From contig NZ_FXAY01000004.1 in NCBI RefSeq assembly GCF_900177685.1, positions 62,001-126,000 on the forward strand: a DNA stretch of 64,000 nucleotides, written 5' to 3'. This document shows, piece after piece, positions 55,145 to 63,528 of the stretch. The notes under the pieces were generated by a model. The model was given only the letters and a program-made list of their open reading frames with translations, did not search any database and had not been told where the DNA came from. The translations under genes were made by a program, and so were the position numbers. Within the stretch, counting starts at the first letter, position 1, and each line of letters starts with the position of its first letter. Source of the DNA: Agreia pratensis. Its GTDB lineage: Bacteria > Actinomycetota > Actinomycetes > Actinomycetales > Microbacteriaceae.

Positions 55145-56203
55145 GTGACCCGAGAAGACCATCGACTCCGCGTTGTGGCGGCGACCCCGATCAGTGAAGA
55201 GCTCATCGAGATGGTCGTCGCGCGCGAGCCCCGTATCGATTTCATCCGCGACCAGGAGCTTCTGCCTCCCATGCGCTTCCCCGGCGACCACTCAGGAGAT
55301 CCCTCTTTCGAACGCGCTCCGGAACAGCAGGAGCGCTTCGAAGCTCTGATCGACAGTGCCGAGGTGTTGTACGGCCTGCCAGACGAATCGGCGACCGCAC
55401 TCAAGCGAGCTGCCGACGCGAACCCGGATCTTCGTTGGGTTCAGGGCATGCCCGCGGGTGTGGGAGGTCAAGTGAAGAAGGCCGGCCTGACCGCCGATCA
55501 GCTCGAACGTGTGGCCGTGACCTCGTCGGCCGGCGTGCATGTCGGGCCGCTCGCCGAGTTCGCCGTCTTCGGTCTTCTCGCGGGTGCCAAGACTCTCCCG
55601 CGGTTGCAAGAACAGCAGCGCGAGCACCGCTGGACCGACCGGTGGAACATGAAGCACCTGGGTCAGCAGACGATTCTCGTCGTGGGGCTCGGCAGTATTG
55701 GTCGCGAGACCGCTCGAAAACTGAAGGCGATGGGGGCGAAGGTCATCGGAACCAGTCGGCACGCGACGCCCGTGGAGCACGTCGACGAGGTCGTGCATCC
55801 CGACAGTCTCGCCGAGGTTGTGGCACGCGTCGACGGGATCGTCGTCACGCTCCCAGGAACGTCTGCGACCGAGAAGATGATCGATGCCCGTGTGCTCGCG
55901 AACGTCGTTCCCGGTACCACTCTCGTGAACGTGGGCCGCGGCACCGTCATCGACGAAGAGGCCCTCGTCGCCGCTCTCGCCGATGGGCGAGTCGGCTTCG
56001 CGGCGCTGGATGTGTTCGCGTCCGAGCCGCTGTCAGAAGACAGCCCGCTCTGGGATTCGCCTCACGTGCTGGTGAGCCCGCACACCGCTGCGGTCAACTC
56101 TGAAGAGGACCGACTTATTGCCGAACTCTTCGCAGAGAACGCGCGGCGTTATCTCGACGGCGAAGATCTGATCAATCGGGTTGATACGGTCGAGTTCTAC
56201 TAG
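55145..56203 (+). CDS. D-isomer-specific 2-hydroxyacid dehydrogenase
   Basis: This 352-residue NAD(P)-dependent enzyme has GLGSIG (181-186) and the catalytic triad R265 (VNVGRG), E294 (FASEP) and H313 (SPHTA). It is of the same broad family as GhrA/GhrB, which reduce glyoxylate, hydroxypyruvate and keto-gluconates. It starts with GTG, and AAGGA is eight bases upstream. The IclR gene follows by 35 bases, then a permease and sugar-acid enzymes, so reduction of a keto sugar acid is likely. Confidence 0.88.
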   Translation: MTREDHRLRVVAATPISEELIEMVVAREPRIDFIRDQELLPPMRFPGDHSGDPSFERAPEQQERFEALIDSAEVLYGLPDESATALKRAADANPDLRWVQGMPAGVGGQVKKAGLTADQLERVAVTSSAGVHVGPLAEFAVFGLLAGAKTLPRLQEQQREHRWTDRWNMKHLGQQTILVVGLGSIGRETARKLKAMGAKVIGTSRHATPVEHVDEVVHPDSLAEVVARVDGIVVTLPGTSATEKMIDARVLANVVPGTTLVNVGRGTVIDEEALVAALADGRVGFAALDVFASEPLSEDSPLWDSPHVLVSPHTAAVNSEEDRLIAELFAENARRYLDGEDLINRVDTVEFY

Positions 56204-56238
56204 CCGACGGGCCGCGAGTCCGAGTCGAAGGGGAGACG

Positions 56239-57027
56239 ATGGCCGTTCCAGACACCGAGGCCGACAAGGCTGCGCTCGCTCCGGCGGTCGTGAAGGCCGT
56301 CAAGATCCTCGATCTTCTCGCGGAGACGCCGGGGCGCGCCCGTGCCTTGAGTGACATTGCACGTGAGCTGGGCATCGCGAAGTCCTCCACGTCCAATCTG
56401 TGCGCCTCCCTCGAGGAGGGCGGACTGGTGCGTCGCACGGAGAGTGGCTTTCTTCTGGGTAGGCGCGCTGTCGAGCTCGGCAGCGCGTATCTCGCCGGGT
56501 TCGATCAGATCCGCGAGTTCTATCGCATCTGCGAGGAGTCTGAGGTGCTGCGCTCTCAGCTCGTGCAGATCGCGATGCTCGACGGGGCGCGGGTCCTGTA
56601 TCTGGCCGTGTACGAGGGGCGCGAGAGGTTTCCCCTCTCGGCCAGCGTGGGCGATCGCTATCCGGCATCCGCGACCGCCGTGGGCACCGCTCTGCTCGCC
56701 GAGCTCGATCCGCAGCGCATCGAGGCACTCTTCAGGGAGCCCAGCCACCTCGTGACCCTCACGAATCGATCGACCGCCGACCTCGAGTCGTTGCAGGCGA
56801 AGCTCGAAGAGACGCGAACGCGCGGATACGCGATAGACGACGGTGAAGTGCACCTCAGTGTGCTCGGACTCGCCGTTCTCATCCCGTCGAGCCGGGTGGG
56901 CGAACCCTCGTTCAGCATCGGGGCGTCTCTCGTGCATCCGGGAGACACCCAGGAGCAGCGCGATGACGTTCTCGATGCTCTGCGTGTGGCCGCCGATGAA
57001 TTGACGCGTCCTCTGCTTGTCGCGTGA
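56239..57027 (+). CDS. IclR-family regulator of the sugar-acid island
   Basis: This 262-residue protein has an N-terminal winged helix (LSDIARELGIAKSSTSNLCASL in part; key IAKSSTSN) and a C-terminal IclR ligand domain (VLYLAVYEG, PASATAVGTALLAE, RGYAIDDGE). GGGGAG precedes the ATG. The candidate operators at 55055 and 57060 flank this region. The ligand is probably a substrate or intermediate such as a ketogluconate or an aldonate. Confidence 0.9.
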   Translation: MAVPDTEADKAALAPAVVKAVKILDLLAETPGRARALSDIARELGIAKSSTSNLCASLEEGGLVRRTESGFLLGRRAVELGSAYLAGFDQIREFYRICEESEVLRSQLVQIAMLDGARVLYLAVYEGRERFPLSASVGDRYPASATAVGTALLAELDPQRIEALFREPSHLVTLTNRSTADLESLQAKLEETRTRGYAIDDGEVHLSVLGLAVLIPSSRVGEPSFSIGASLVHPGDTQEQRDDVLDALRVAADELTRPLLVA

Positions 57028-57059
57028 TGGTCGCGGATAAAGTGAGCGCAAAGTAATTC

Positions 57060-57098
57060 GTTCACAATGTTGAACTCTGTTCAGCGGAGTGTTAGCGT
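57060..57098. promoter_or_regulatory. promoter with TGAAC/GTTCA half-sites before the MFS operon
   Basis: GTTCA-CAATGT-TGAAC (57060-57075) and TGAAC-TCT-GTTCA (57071-57083) share a half-site. A -35-like TTGAAC (57070-57075) and a -10-like TAGCGT (57093-57098) at 17 bases overlap them. The half-sites match those at 55055-55081. The following 100 bases to the start hold nothing else clear. Confidence 0.6.
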
Positions 57099-57201
57099 CG
57101 GTCTCGGCGGGCAAAGCAGCCCGCTGAGGTCGACGCCTCGAAATCAACGGTGACTTCTCGTAGAGCACCGCGTGAGGTGTCTCCGAGCGAGGGGAACAAC
57201 C

Positions 57202-58635
57202 GTGACTACACACGATCAAGCGACACCGGCCAGGGCATCCGACGATCCCGACTACGCTGCGAATCTTCGTCGAGCAACGCTCGCCTCCAGCGTGGGAAGC
57301 GCGCTCGAGTACTACGACTTCGCTCTCTATGGGCTGGCCTCGGCGCTCATCTTCTCCAAGGTCTTCTTCAGCGGTCTCGATCCCGCGGTGGGTGTCGTGG
57401 CGAGCATGGCCACGTTCGGAGTCGCCTTTATCGCGCGCCCGCTCGGCGGTATCTTCTTCGGAACCATCGGAGACCGTCTCGGTCGCAAGTGGGTTCTTCT
57501 CGTCACGATCGCTCTGATGGGCGGAGCGTCGACGCTCGTCGGCGTTCTGCCGAGCTACGAGCAGGTCGGCATCTGGGCTCCCATCCTCCTCGTCTTCATG
57601 CGTTTGCTGCAGGGATTCGGGGCCGGTGCCGAGCAGGCCGGTGCGACCGTGCTCATGGCCGAGTACGCGCCCGTTCGTCGTCGAGGCTTTTTCGCTGCTC
57701 TGCCCTTCATCGGCATCCAGGCCGGAACTCTTCTCGCGGCCGGCGTCTTCGTCTATCTCGGTACGCTGCCGACCGAAGTGCTTCTGTCGGGCGTCTGGCG
57801 CATCCCATTCCTGGCCTCGATCGTTCTCATCGGGGTCGCCCTGTTCATCAGGCTCCGGCTGCGCGAGAGCCCGACGTTCGTGCAACTCGAGAAGCAGGAA
57901 CAGGTCGCCGACAGCCCGCTGAAAGAGATCTTCACGAGTTCCTTCCCCTCTGTTCTGCGCGGCATCGGTCTCCGGATGGCGGAGAACGGTGGCTCGTACC
58001 TCTTCAACACGCTCGCCGTGAGCTATGTGGTCGGCACCATCGGAATCGGCGCGTGGATCGGGCCGCTGGCCGTCGCGGTCGGCTCTCTGGTGGGCATGAT
58101 CTCGGTGCCCTTCGCCGGGCACCTGTCCGACCGGTTCGGACGGCTCCCGGTCTACCGATTCGGGGCAGCGTTCCTGCTCGTGCTCGCTTTCCCGGGCTGG
58201 TGGCTGCTGTCGCTCGGCAACCCCGTCATCGTGATCATCGTGATCGCCGTCGCCATCGGCTTCGGTGTCAACACGATGCTCGGCGCGCAGTGCGCGATGT
58301 TGCCGGAGCTCTTCGGCAACCGTCACCGCTACATCGGTGTAGCCACCTCACGTGAGTTGAGTGCCGTGCTGGCCGGAGGCCTTGCCCCCGTTCTCGGCGC
58401 ATGGTTCATCGCCATCACAGGTGGAGCATGGTTGCCGCTCGCGATCTACGTCTTCGTACTTGCGGCCATCACCCTCGGCACCACGTTCATCACTCCTGAG
58501 ACGCGTGGACGAGACCTGACGCGGCTGCAGGACGCCGTGCTCGACAGCGATGAAGACGTGCGCACCCGTCCCACCGCCATGGTCTCGAAGAAGGAACACC
58601 TTGCTCGGTCCTCTTTCGTAGGGGGATCCCGATGA
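57202..58635 (+). CDS. MFS permease, metabolite:H+ symporter (MHS) type
   Basis: This 477-residue permease has twelve helices and MHS features: SALEYYDFALYG in helix 1, FIARPLGGIFFGTIGDRLGRK after helix 2 (core GDRLGRK) and MRLLQGFGAGAEQAGA in helix 4. MHS members import organic acids such as citrate, shikimate and ketoglutarate. A GTG at 57202 with GAGGGG upstream sets the start; an earlier GTG is less likely. It overlaps the SDR gene by four bases (ATGA), so it leads an operon with SDR, FAH and MDR genes. Confidence 0.9.
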   Translation: MTTHDQATPARASDDPDYAANLRRATLASSVGSALEYYDFALYGLASALIFSKVFFSGLDPAVGVVASMATFGVAFIARPLGGIFFGTIGDRLGRKWVLLVTIALMGGASTLVGVLPSYEQVGIWAPILLVFMRLLQGFGAGAEQAGATVLMAEYAPVRRRGFFAALPFIGIQAGTLLAAGVFVYLGTLPTEVLLSGVWRIPFLASIVLIGVALFIRLRLRESPTFVQLEKQEQVADSPLKEIFTSSFPSVLRGIGLRMAENGGSYLFNTLAVSYVVGTIGIGAWIGPLAVAVGSLVGMISVPFAGHLSDRFGRLPVYRFGAAFLLVLAFPGWWLLSLGNPVIVIIVIAVAIGFGVNTMLGAQCAMLPELFGNRHRYIGVATSRELSAVLAGGLAPVLGAWFIAITGGAWLPLAIYVFVLAAITLGTTFITPETRGRDLTRLQDAVLDSDEDVRTRPTAMVSKKEHLARSSFVGGSR

Positions 58636-59399
58636 CCGATCTATTCGATCTCACCGGCCGTACTGCCCTCGTCACTGGCTCGAGCCGAGGAATCGGCCTC
58701 ACCCTCGCCCGAGGTCTGGCGACCGCTGGCGCGCGCGTCGTGCTGCACGGTCGCGATCAGGCCACGCTCGACGCGGCCCGCGAAGACGTTCTGGCCTCGT
58801 CGGATGTCGAGGTCTTCACCGCCACGTTCGACGTCACGGATCGCGACGCGGTCGACTCCGGCGTGACTCGTATCGAGTCGGAATTCGGCGACATCGACAT
58901 CCTCGTCAACAACGCGGGAATCCAACGCCGGGCGCCGTTCACCGAATTCGCCGTCGACGACTGGAACGATCTGATCGCGACCAATCTGTCGAGCGCGTTT
59001 TTCGTCGGACAGCGGGTCGCACGCGGCATGGTGCGTCGAGGCTCGGGCAAGATCGTGAACATCGGCTCGGTGCAGTCTCAGCTCGGGCGGCCAGGTATCG
59101 CTGCCTACGCGGCGACCAAGGGTGGCATCGCCATGCTGACCAAGGGGATGTGCGCCGATCTCGGACCGAGCGGAGTGCAGGTCAACGCGCTCGCGCCCGG
59201 GTACTTCGCGACCGAGCTCACCAAGGCGCTCGTCGACGATGCGGTCTTCAGCGAGTGGGTCAGAACACGCACCCCGGCCGGTCGCTGGGGCGACACACAG
59301 GATCTGGTGGGCACGCTCGTGTTCCTCTCATCGCGTGCATCGGACTTCGTCAACGGGCAGATCGTCTACGTCGACGGTGGAATGACCGCGGTCGTCTGA
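58632..59399 (+). CDS. SDR-family dehydrogenase, gluconate 5-dehydrogenase-like (IdnO)
   Basis: This 255-residue SDR has TGSSRGIG (15-22), NNAG and the active-site Ser146, Tyr159 and Lys163 in NIGSVQSQLGR...AYAATKGG. The SVQSQLGR stretch resembles E. coli IdnO (SMQSELGR), which reduces 5-ketogluconate to D-gluconate. Other sugar-acid SDRs, such as keto-deoxy-rhamnonate dehydrogenases, have a similar look. It is coupled to the permease gene upstream; an IdnD-like gene two positions downstream strengthens the idonate assignment. Confidence 0.85.
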   Translation: MTDLFDLTGRTALVTGSSRGIGLTLARGLATAGARVVLHGRDQATLDAAREDVLASSDVEVFTATFDVTDRDAVDSGVTRIESEFGDIDILVNNAGIQRRAPFTEFAVDDWNDLIATNLSSAFFVGQRVARGMVRRGSGKIVNIGSVQSQLGRPGIAAYAATKGGIAMLTKGMCADLGPSGVQVNALAPGYFATELTKALVDDAVFSEWVRTRTPAGRWGDTQDLVGTLVFLSSRASDFVNGQIVYVDGGMTAVV

Positions 59400-59449
59400 C
59401 CCATGGGCTGGTTTTCACCTCTTACTCGCACTCTCTGAAAGGCACCGCT

Positions 59450-60187
59450 ATGCGCATCGCTCGACTTGAGACATCCCATGGCCCGAGCCACGCCGTGGCC
59501 GACGCTACCGGCTGGCGGCACATTGCCGACCCCTTCGCCGATGAGCTCGTGTTCACGGGCGGATCGACGGCGTTTGACGACGCCGTTCTGCTCGCACCCG
59601 TCGATCCTCGCGTGCTACTCGGGATCGCGCAGAACAAGGGCAACAACGACCACGTGCTGCCCATTCAGGCCTGGTACAAATCACCCCACACGGTGACCGG
59701 CCAGAACGCGACCATCGAGATCGTGCGCGGAGTAGGCCAGGTCAATATCGAGGGCGAGCTGGCCGTGGTGATCGGTCGGCACGCGTCAAAGCTCACTCCA
59801 GAGAATGCTCTCGACGCGGTGCTCGGCTACACGATCGCGAACGACGTGACCAACGTCGATCAGGTTCCGATCGATGAGAAGAACTTTCAGAGCAAGAGCG
59901 GCCCGAGCTATACACCGCTCGGCCCGTGGATCGAGACCGAGATCGCCGATCCCGAATCCGTGCCCACCGAGGTCGCCATCAACGATGTCGTGCTCGCCGA
60001 ATCGGGCTCATTCAATCTCGGCTCGACGGTGGTCGAGACTCTCGTCTACGTCACGTCGTGGCTTGACCTCGAGGCCGGCGACGTCGTGATGACGGGAGCC
60101 CCTCGGACCTTTCTTCCCGTCGAGCCCGGTGATCGGGTCGACATCCGCCTCGAGGGAATCGGAACCCTCAGCAGCACGATCGTCTAG
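59450..60187 (+). CDS. fumarylacetoacetate hydrolase (FAH) family protein
   Basis: This 245-residue enzyme carries the FAH metal ligands E101 and E103 (EGELAVVIG) and D132 (NDVTNVD), with the usual GPWIET and GDVVMTGAP motifs. The family cleaves or decarboxylates beta-diketo and oxo acids, including 2,4-diketo-3-deoxy-sugar acids. AAAGG lies before the ATG. In an idonate pathway it has no clear step, so it may mark a side route, or a different pathway in which a 2,4-diketo-3-deoxy acid is split. Confidence 0.85.
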   Translation: MRIARLETSHGPSHAVADATGWRHIADPFADELVFTGGSTAFDDAVLLAPVDPRVLLGIAQNKGNNDHVLPIQAWYKSPHTVTGQNATIEIVRGVGQVNIEGELAVVIGRHASKLTPENALDAVLGYTIANDVTNVDQVPIDEKNFQSKSGPSYTPLGPWIETEIADPESVPTEVAINDVVLAESGSFNLGSTVVETLVYVTSWLDLEAGDVVMTGAPRTFLPVEPGDRVDIRLEGIGTLSSTIV

Positions 60188-60199
60188 GAGACGCGCCCG

Positions 60200-61258
60200 A
60201 TGAATTCCAGCAGTGAAGCACCCTCGGTCGATGTCTCCGTCGGCGTCGTGGCCCACGCGAAAGACGATCTGCGCGTCGAGAACATCGCCGTGCCTGTGGC
60301 CCGTTCCGACCAGGCGATCATCGACGTGGCCTACGGGGGAATCTGCGGTTCCGACCTTCACTACTGGTTGCACGGAGCTGCTGGCGAGTCGATCCTGAAG
60401 CGGCCCATGCTCCTGGGGCACGAGGTGGTGGGCACGGTGCGGGTCGCGGCCGCCGACGGCTCGGGACCCGCGGCCGGCACCCGCGTGGCGGTGCATCCGG
60501 CCACGCCCGGAGCGGGCGACGGCTCTCGCTATCCCGAGGATCGGCCCAATCTGTCACCCGGATGCACCTACCTCGGCAGCGCCGCCAGGGACCCGCACAC
60601 CGATGGAGCTTTCGCGTCTCGTGTCGCGCTTGACGCACGGATGCTTCGCGCACTTCCCGAGGGACTGTCGTTGCGCGACGCGGCGCTCGTCGAGCCGGCC
60701 AGTGTGGCCTGGCACGCGGTCTCCCGAGCGGGCGACGTGCGGGGCAAGCGAGTTCTCGTGATCGGAAGCGGTCCGATCGGAACGCTGATTGTCTCCGTGC
60801 TGAAGCGCGCCGGAGCCGCCGAGATCATCGCGACCGACATGTTCGAAGGACCGCTCGCCATCGCGTCGGCAGTCGGAGCCGATAGGACGATCCTGGCGAC
60901 TGATGCTGCAGCCATCGCCGCGGTCGATGCGGACATCGCGCTCGAATCGTCGGGCAGCCACCGCGGCCTCGCCTCGGCCATGCGTGGAGTGACGCGCGGC
61001 GGCCGAGTCGTGATGGTCGGGCTCCTGCCATCGGGCGAACAGCCCGCCCTCATCTCTCTCGCCATCACTCGTGAACTCGAGCTCGTCGGGTCGTTCCGAT
61101 TCAACGACGAGATCGATGACGTGATCGCCGCGCTCGCGGACGGTTCGCTGCGGGTGGGCCCCGTCGTCACCCATGAGTTCGGCGTCGACGAGGCGTTGCA
61201 GGCGTTCGCGGTGGCGAAAGATTCCGCGGCGTCAGGAAAGGTGCTGCTGCGGTTCTGA
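60200..61258 (+). CDS. L-idonate 5-dehydrogenase-like MDR (IdnD), structural zinc site missing
   Basis: This 352-residue alcohol dehydrogenase has GGICGSDLHYWLHGAAGE (46-63) as in IdnD, with catalytic-zinc ligands C49, H74 and E75, a Glu near 167 in VEPASVAWH, and a cofactor loop IGSGPIGTL. The structural-zinc lobe normally has four Cys; here the stretch at 100-122 has only C122, so the second zinc cannot bind. AGGAG precedes the ATG. Its 3' end overlaps the convergent TIM-barrel gene by 27 bases. Confidence 0.85.
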   Translation: MNSSSEAPSVDVSVGVVAHAKDDLRVENIAVPVARSDQAIIDVAYGGICGSDLHYWLHGAAGESILKRPMLLGHEVVGTVRVAAADGSGPAAGTRVAVHPATPGAGDGSRYPEDRPNLSPGCTYLGSAARDPHTDGAFASRVALDARMLRALPEGLSLRDAALVEPASVAWHAVSRAGDVRGKRVLVIGSGPIGTLIVSVLKRAGAAEIIATDMFEGPLAIASAVGADRTILATDAAAIAAVDADIALESSGSHRGLASAMRGVTRGGRVVMVGLLPSGEQPALISLAITRELELVGSFRFNDEIDDVIAALADGSLRVGPVVTHEFGVDEALQAFAVAKDSAASGKVLLRF

Positions 61259-62248
61259 GCGCACGAGGTCGGCCCGGTCGGGCGCGCGCTGCAGACGTCT
61301 GCTCTGCGGAACGACATAGTCGTTGGTCTCCGGCAGCACAGAGCGCAGATAGCGCTGATTCGTGCCGCTGACGCTCAGGCCGTCGCCTCCGTATTGCTCG
61401 CAGCAGATGACGCCCTGAAATCCACACGAGAGTGCGATGTCGAGAGCCTCTCGGTAGCTGATCACACCGCCCTCGAGTGTCGAGGGCACGGCGGTGTATC
61501 TGCCCGAGCTCCTGTCCTCGTCACGCTGGTAGTTCTTCACATGCCAGTAGTTCGCGTAGGGGAGAGTGCGCTCGAGAACGTCGCGCCAGTCGTCGATCGC
61601 ACGGTGCAGCCTCAACAGGTTGCCCGTATCCGGATTCAGCCCGACAGAGTCGAGCCCGATGTCTTCGACGAGGTGCACCGCAGAATCTGCCGTGCCCAGG
61701 TAGGTGTCCTCGTACATCTCGAGGCTCAGGAGGACTCCGACCTCCTGTGCGTGACGCCCCAGCTCTCGCAGACGGGTCACCGCGCGCGCCCACATGTCAG
61801 GATCGCCCACCGGGTCTTGGTGGCCCGTGACAGTCCAGAACCAGAGCTGTTCCTTCTGTTCGGCGGTGAGTTCCTGATGCAGACCGACCGACACGACGCC
61901 CGCGCCGATCGACGCTGCCGCATCGATGGCCCGGTGGCTGTAGTCGAGGTTCTCGTCGCCGCGGCTCGCATGAAGCACGCTTCGGCGGATGAGCGAGATG
62001 GCCGGAGTCGAGAGGCCCTCCGACCTCGCCGCCTCCGCGAACGCGCTGAGCCGGGCCGGCAGCAAATCGGCAGCACGCACCCATACGTCGGTGAGATCGA
62101 CACTGCGGAACCCCGCCCGAGCGACCTGGTGGAAGGCCGCAGCCCACCTGTCGGGCGTGGCATCCTGCGCCTTCGTGCCGTCTCTCGCGACGGAGGAGAA
62201 CTGGAGTAGGGCGACGGCGATCGGCCAGGTATCGGCGCTATAGGGCAT
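61232..62248 (-). CDS. sugar-phosphate isomerase/epimerase-like TIM barrel
   Basis: This 338-residue AP-endonuclease-2-type barrel has candidate metal ligands in LSLEMYEDT (Glu), LNPDTGN (Asp), YWHVKNYQ (His) and CCEQYGGD (Glu). It is likely an isomerase or epimerase acting on a sugar or sugar acid. AAAGGGG lies before the ATG. It is the last of a minus-strand group after an ABC permease and binding protein, so it may act on the imported sugar. A Gln/Arg-rich tail of about 40 residues, coded in the overlap with idnD, is unusual. Confidence 0.8.
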   Translation of the reverse strand: MPYSADTWPIAVALLQFSSVARDGTKAQDATPDRWAAAFHQVARAGFRSVDLTDVWVRAADLLPARLSAFAEAARSEGLSTPAISLIRRSVLHASRGDENLDYSHRAIDAAASIGAGVVSVGLHQELTAEQKEQLWFWTVTGHQDPVGDPDMWARAVTRLRELGRHAQEVGVLLSLEMYEDTYLGTADSAVHLVEDIGLDSVGLNPDTGNLLRLHRAIDDWRDVLERTLPYANYWHVKNYQRDEDRSSGRYTAVPSTLEGGVISYREALDIALSCGFQGVICCEQYGGDGLSVSGTNQRYLRSVLPETNDYVVPQSRRLQRAPDRADLVRSEPQQHLS

Positions 62249-62302
62249 GACGGGCCCCTTTCATTCGAGGTGCGTAGGGCGGTGACGCTGGAAGCGGTGG
62301 TG

Positions 62303-62335
62303 CGGGGCGGATGCGCTGATGGCGCATCCACCCCG
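62303..62335 (-). other. intergenic hairpin between binding-protein and isomerase genes
   Basis: A nearly perfect stem pairs CGGGGcGGATGCGC with GCGCATCCaCCCCG around a five-base loop. No T run follows on the minus strand, so it looks like an mRNA-stabilising or attenuating structure that would raise binding-protein output relative to the isomerase gene. Confidence 0.65.
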
Positions 62336-62346
62336 GCTCGGTGCGG

Positions 62347-63525
62347 CTACTTGCCCCACATCTTCGTGAACACGTCGCGGTAGCCGCTATCGGGATCGAA
62401 GACGTCGCCGCTCGGCACGTTCTTCACCGTGATGAGGCCGGGCGCCGGAACGAAGGTCGACGGATCGGTGCCGGCGAATGCGCGGTTGGTCTCGTCGATC
62501 AGCTGCCAGGCCTCGAGAACGAGCGGCTCGGCGACGGTCGCCGACTGGTAGTCGACGTTCCGGATGCGCTGGAACTCGGCGGGGTCGCCGTCTCCCGCGG
62601 CGACGGACTGCGGTGAGCCGGCAGGGTCCTTGCCGGCTGCCCTCAGCGCCTGCTGGGCTCCGCCGAAGTAGTTGCCGTTGATCGCGAGCAGATACGTCAG
62701 CTTGTCACCCTGCTCTTGGAGGAGATTCGAGATCAGCCCTGGCATGCGCTGGCTCGCCTCGGCGATGGGCGAATCGTTGTAGCTCAGCACGGAGCATCCC
62801 GAACAGGCCTCGATGTACGCCTTCATCGCGTCGGCCTTCTTGACGGCGATGCCGTACTGTCCATCGGTGAAGATGGCGACCCCGGCCTTGCCGTCGGAGT
62901 CTGCCACCGCGTAGGCGGCCGCGAGTTGAGACACCTGCAGTGGGTCGGTGCTCACGTTTGTGAACAGCCCGTTGCCCGGACCCGTGTCCGCGCCGGCATG
63001 CCAACCGAGGACCGGGATCCCTGCTTCCGTCGCCTGCTTGATCGAGCTGGCAGACTCCGTCGGGTCTGAGCCGCCCAAGATGATCGCGTCGGACTTCGCC
63101 GCGATCGCCTGATTCATCGCCGTGGTGCGGCCCTGGGCGGATGCCTTGCCATCGTAGACGTCGACGGTCCAGCCCATGACGGCCGCGGCTTCCTGCAGGC
63201 CGGTGGCCACGGCGTTCACGCCGCCGTTCGTCAGGTCGCTTCCCACATATGCGATCTTGGCGCCGGGCTTCTGGGCTGTGGGTCCGTCGGTCGACGGCGT
63301 GAAGCCCGTGGCTGCACTGAGACTGTCAGCGACGAGTTTCTTGGAGGCTTCGACGATGTCGCCCTCGGGGATGATCGAGGAGAAGTCCTCGGCAGCGGCG
63401 GACGCGGCACCTGTTCCGCCCGTCTTTTCCGCCACACTGCCGCTGGAGCACGCGGAGACGCCGATGAGGACTGCGACGGTGAGGCTCGCCAGGGCGGCCC
63501 GGCCGACCGTTCTAGGGATGGTCAT
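62347..63525 (-). CDS. sugar ABC transporter substrate-binding lipoprotein (RbsB type)
   Basis: This 392-residue protein has a lipoprotein signal ending in GVSAC and a periplasmic-binding fold of the Peripla_BP_4 type (KIAYVGSDLTNGG, NQAIAAKSDAIILGGSDP, AGVAIFTDGQYG). A spacer of about 60 residues after the lipid anchor is longer than usual. It likely binds a pentose, a polyol or another sugar. The permease gene ends four bases upstream. Confidence 0.9.
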   Translation of the reverse strand: MTIPRTVGRAALASLTVAVLIGVSACSSGSVAEKTGGTGAASAAAEDFSSIIPEGDIVEASKKLVADSLSAATGFTPSTDGPTAQKPGAKIAYVGSDLTNGGVNAVATGLQEAAAVMGWTVDVYDGKASAQGRTTAMNQAIAAKSDAIILGGSDPTESASSIKQATEAGIPVLGWHAGADTGPGNGLFTNVSTDPLQVSQLAAAYAVADSDGKAGVAIFTDGQYGIAVKKADAMKAYIEACSGCSVLSYNDSPIAEASQRMPGLISNLLQEQGDKLTYLLAINGNYFGGAQQALRAAGKDPAGSPQSVAAGDGDPAEFQRIRNVDYQSATVAEPLVLEAWQLIDETNRAFAGTDPSTFVPAPGLITVKNVPSGDVFDPDSGYRDVFTKMWGK

Positions 63526-63528
63526 GGC

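Noticed and set aside
56200-58326. 708-codon minus-strand open frame
   Set aside because: Antisense to the IclR and MFS genes; Glu/Arg/Asp-rich composition with no domain, the usual by-product of codon bias in high-GC genes.
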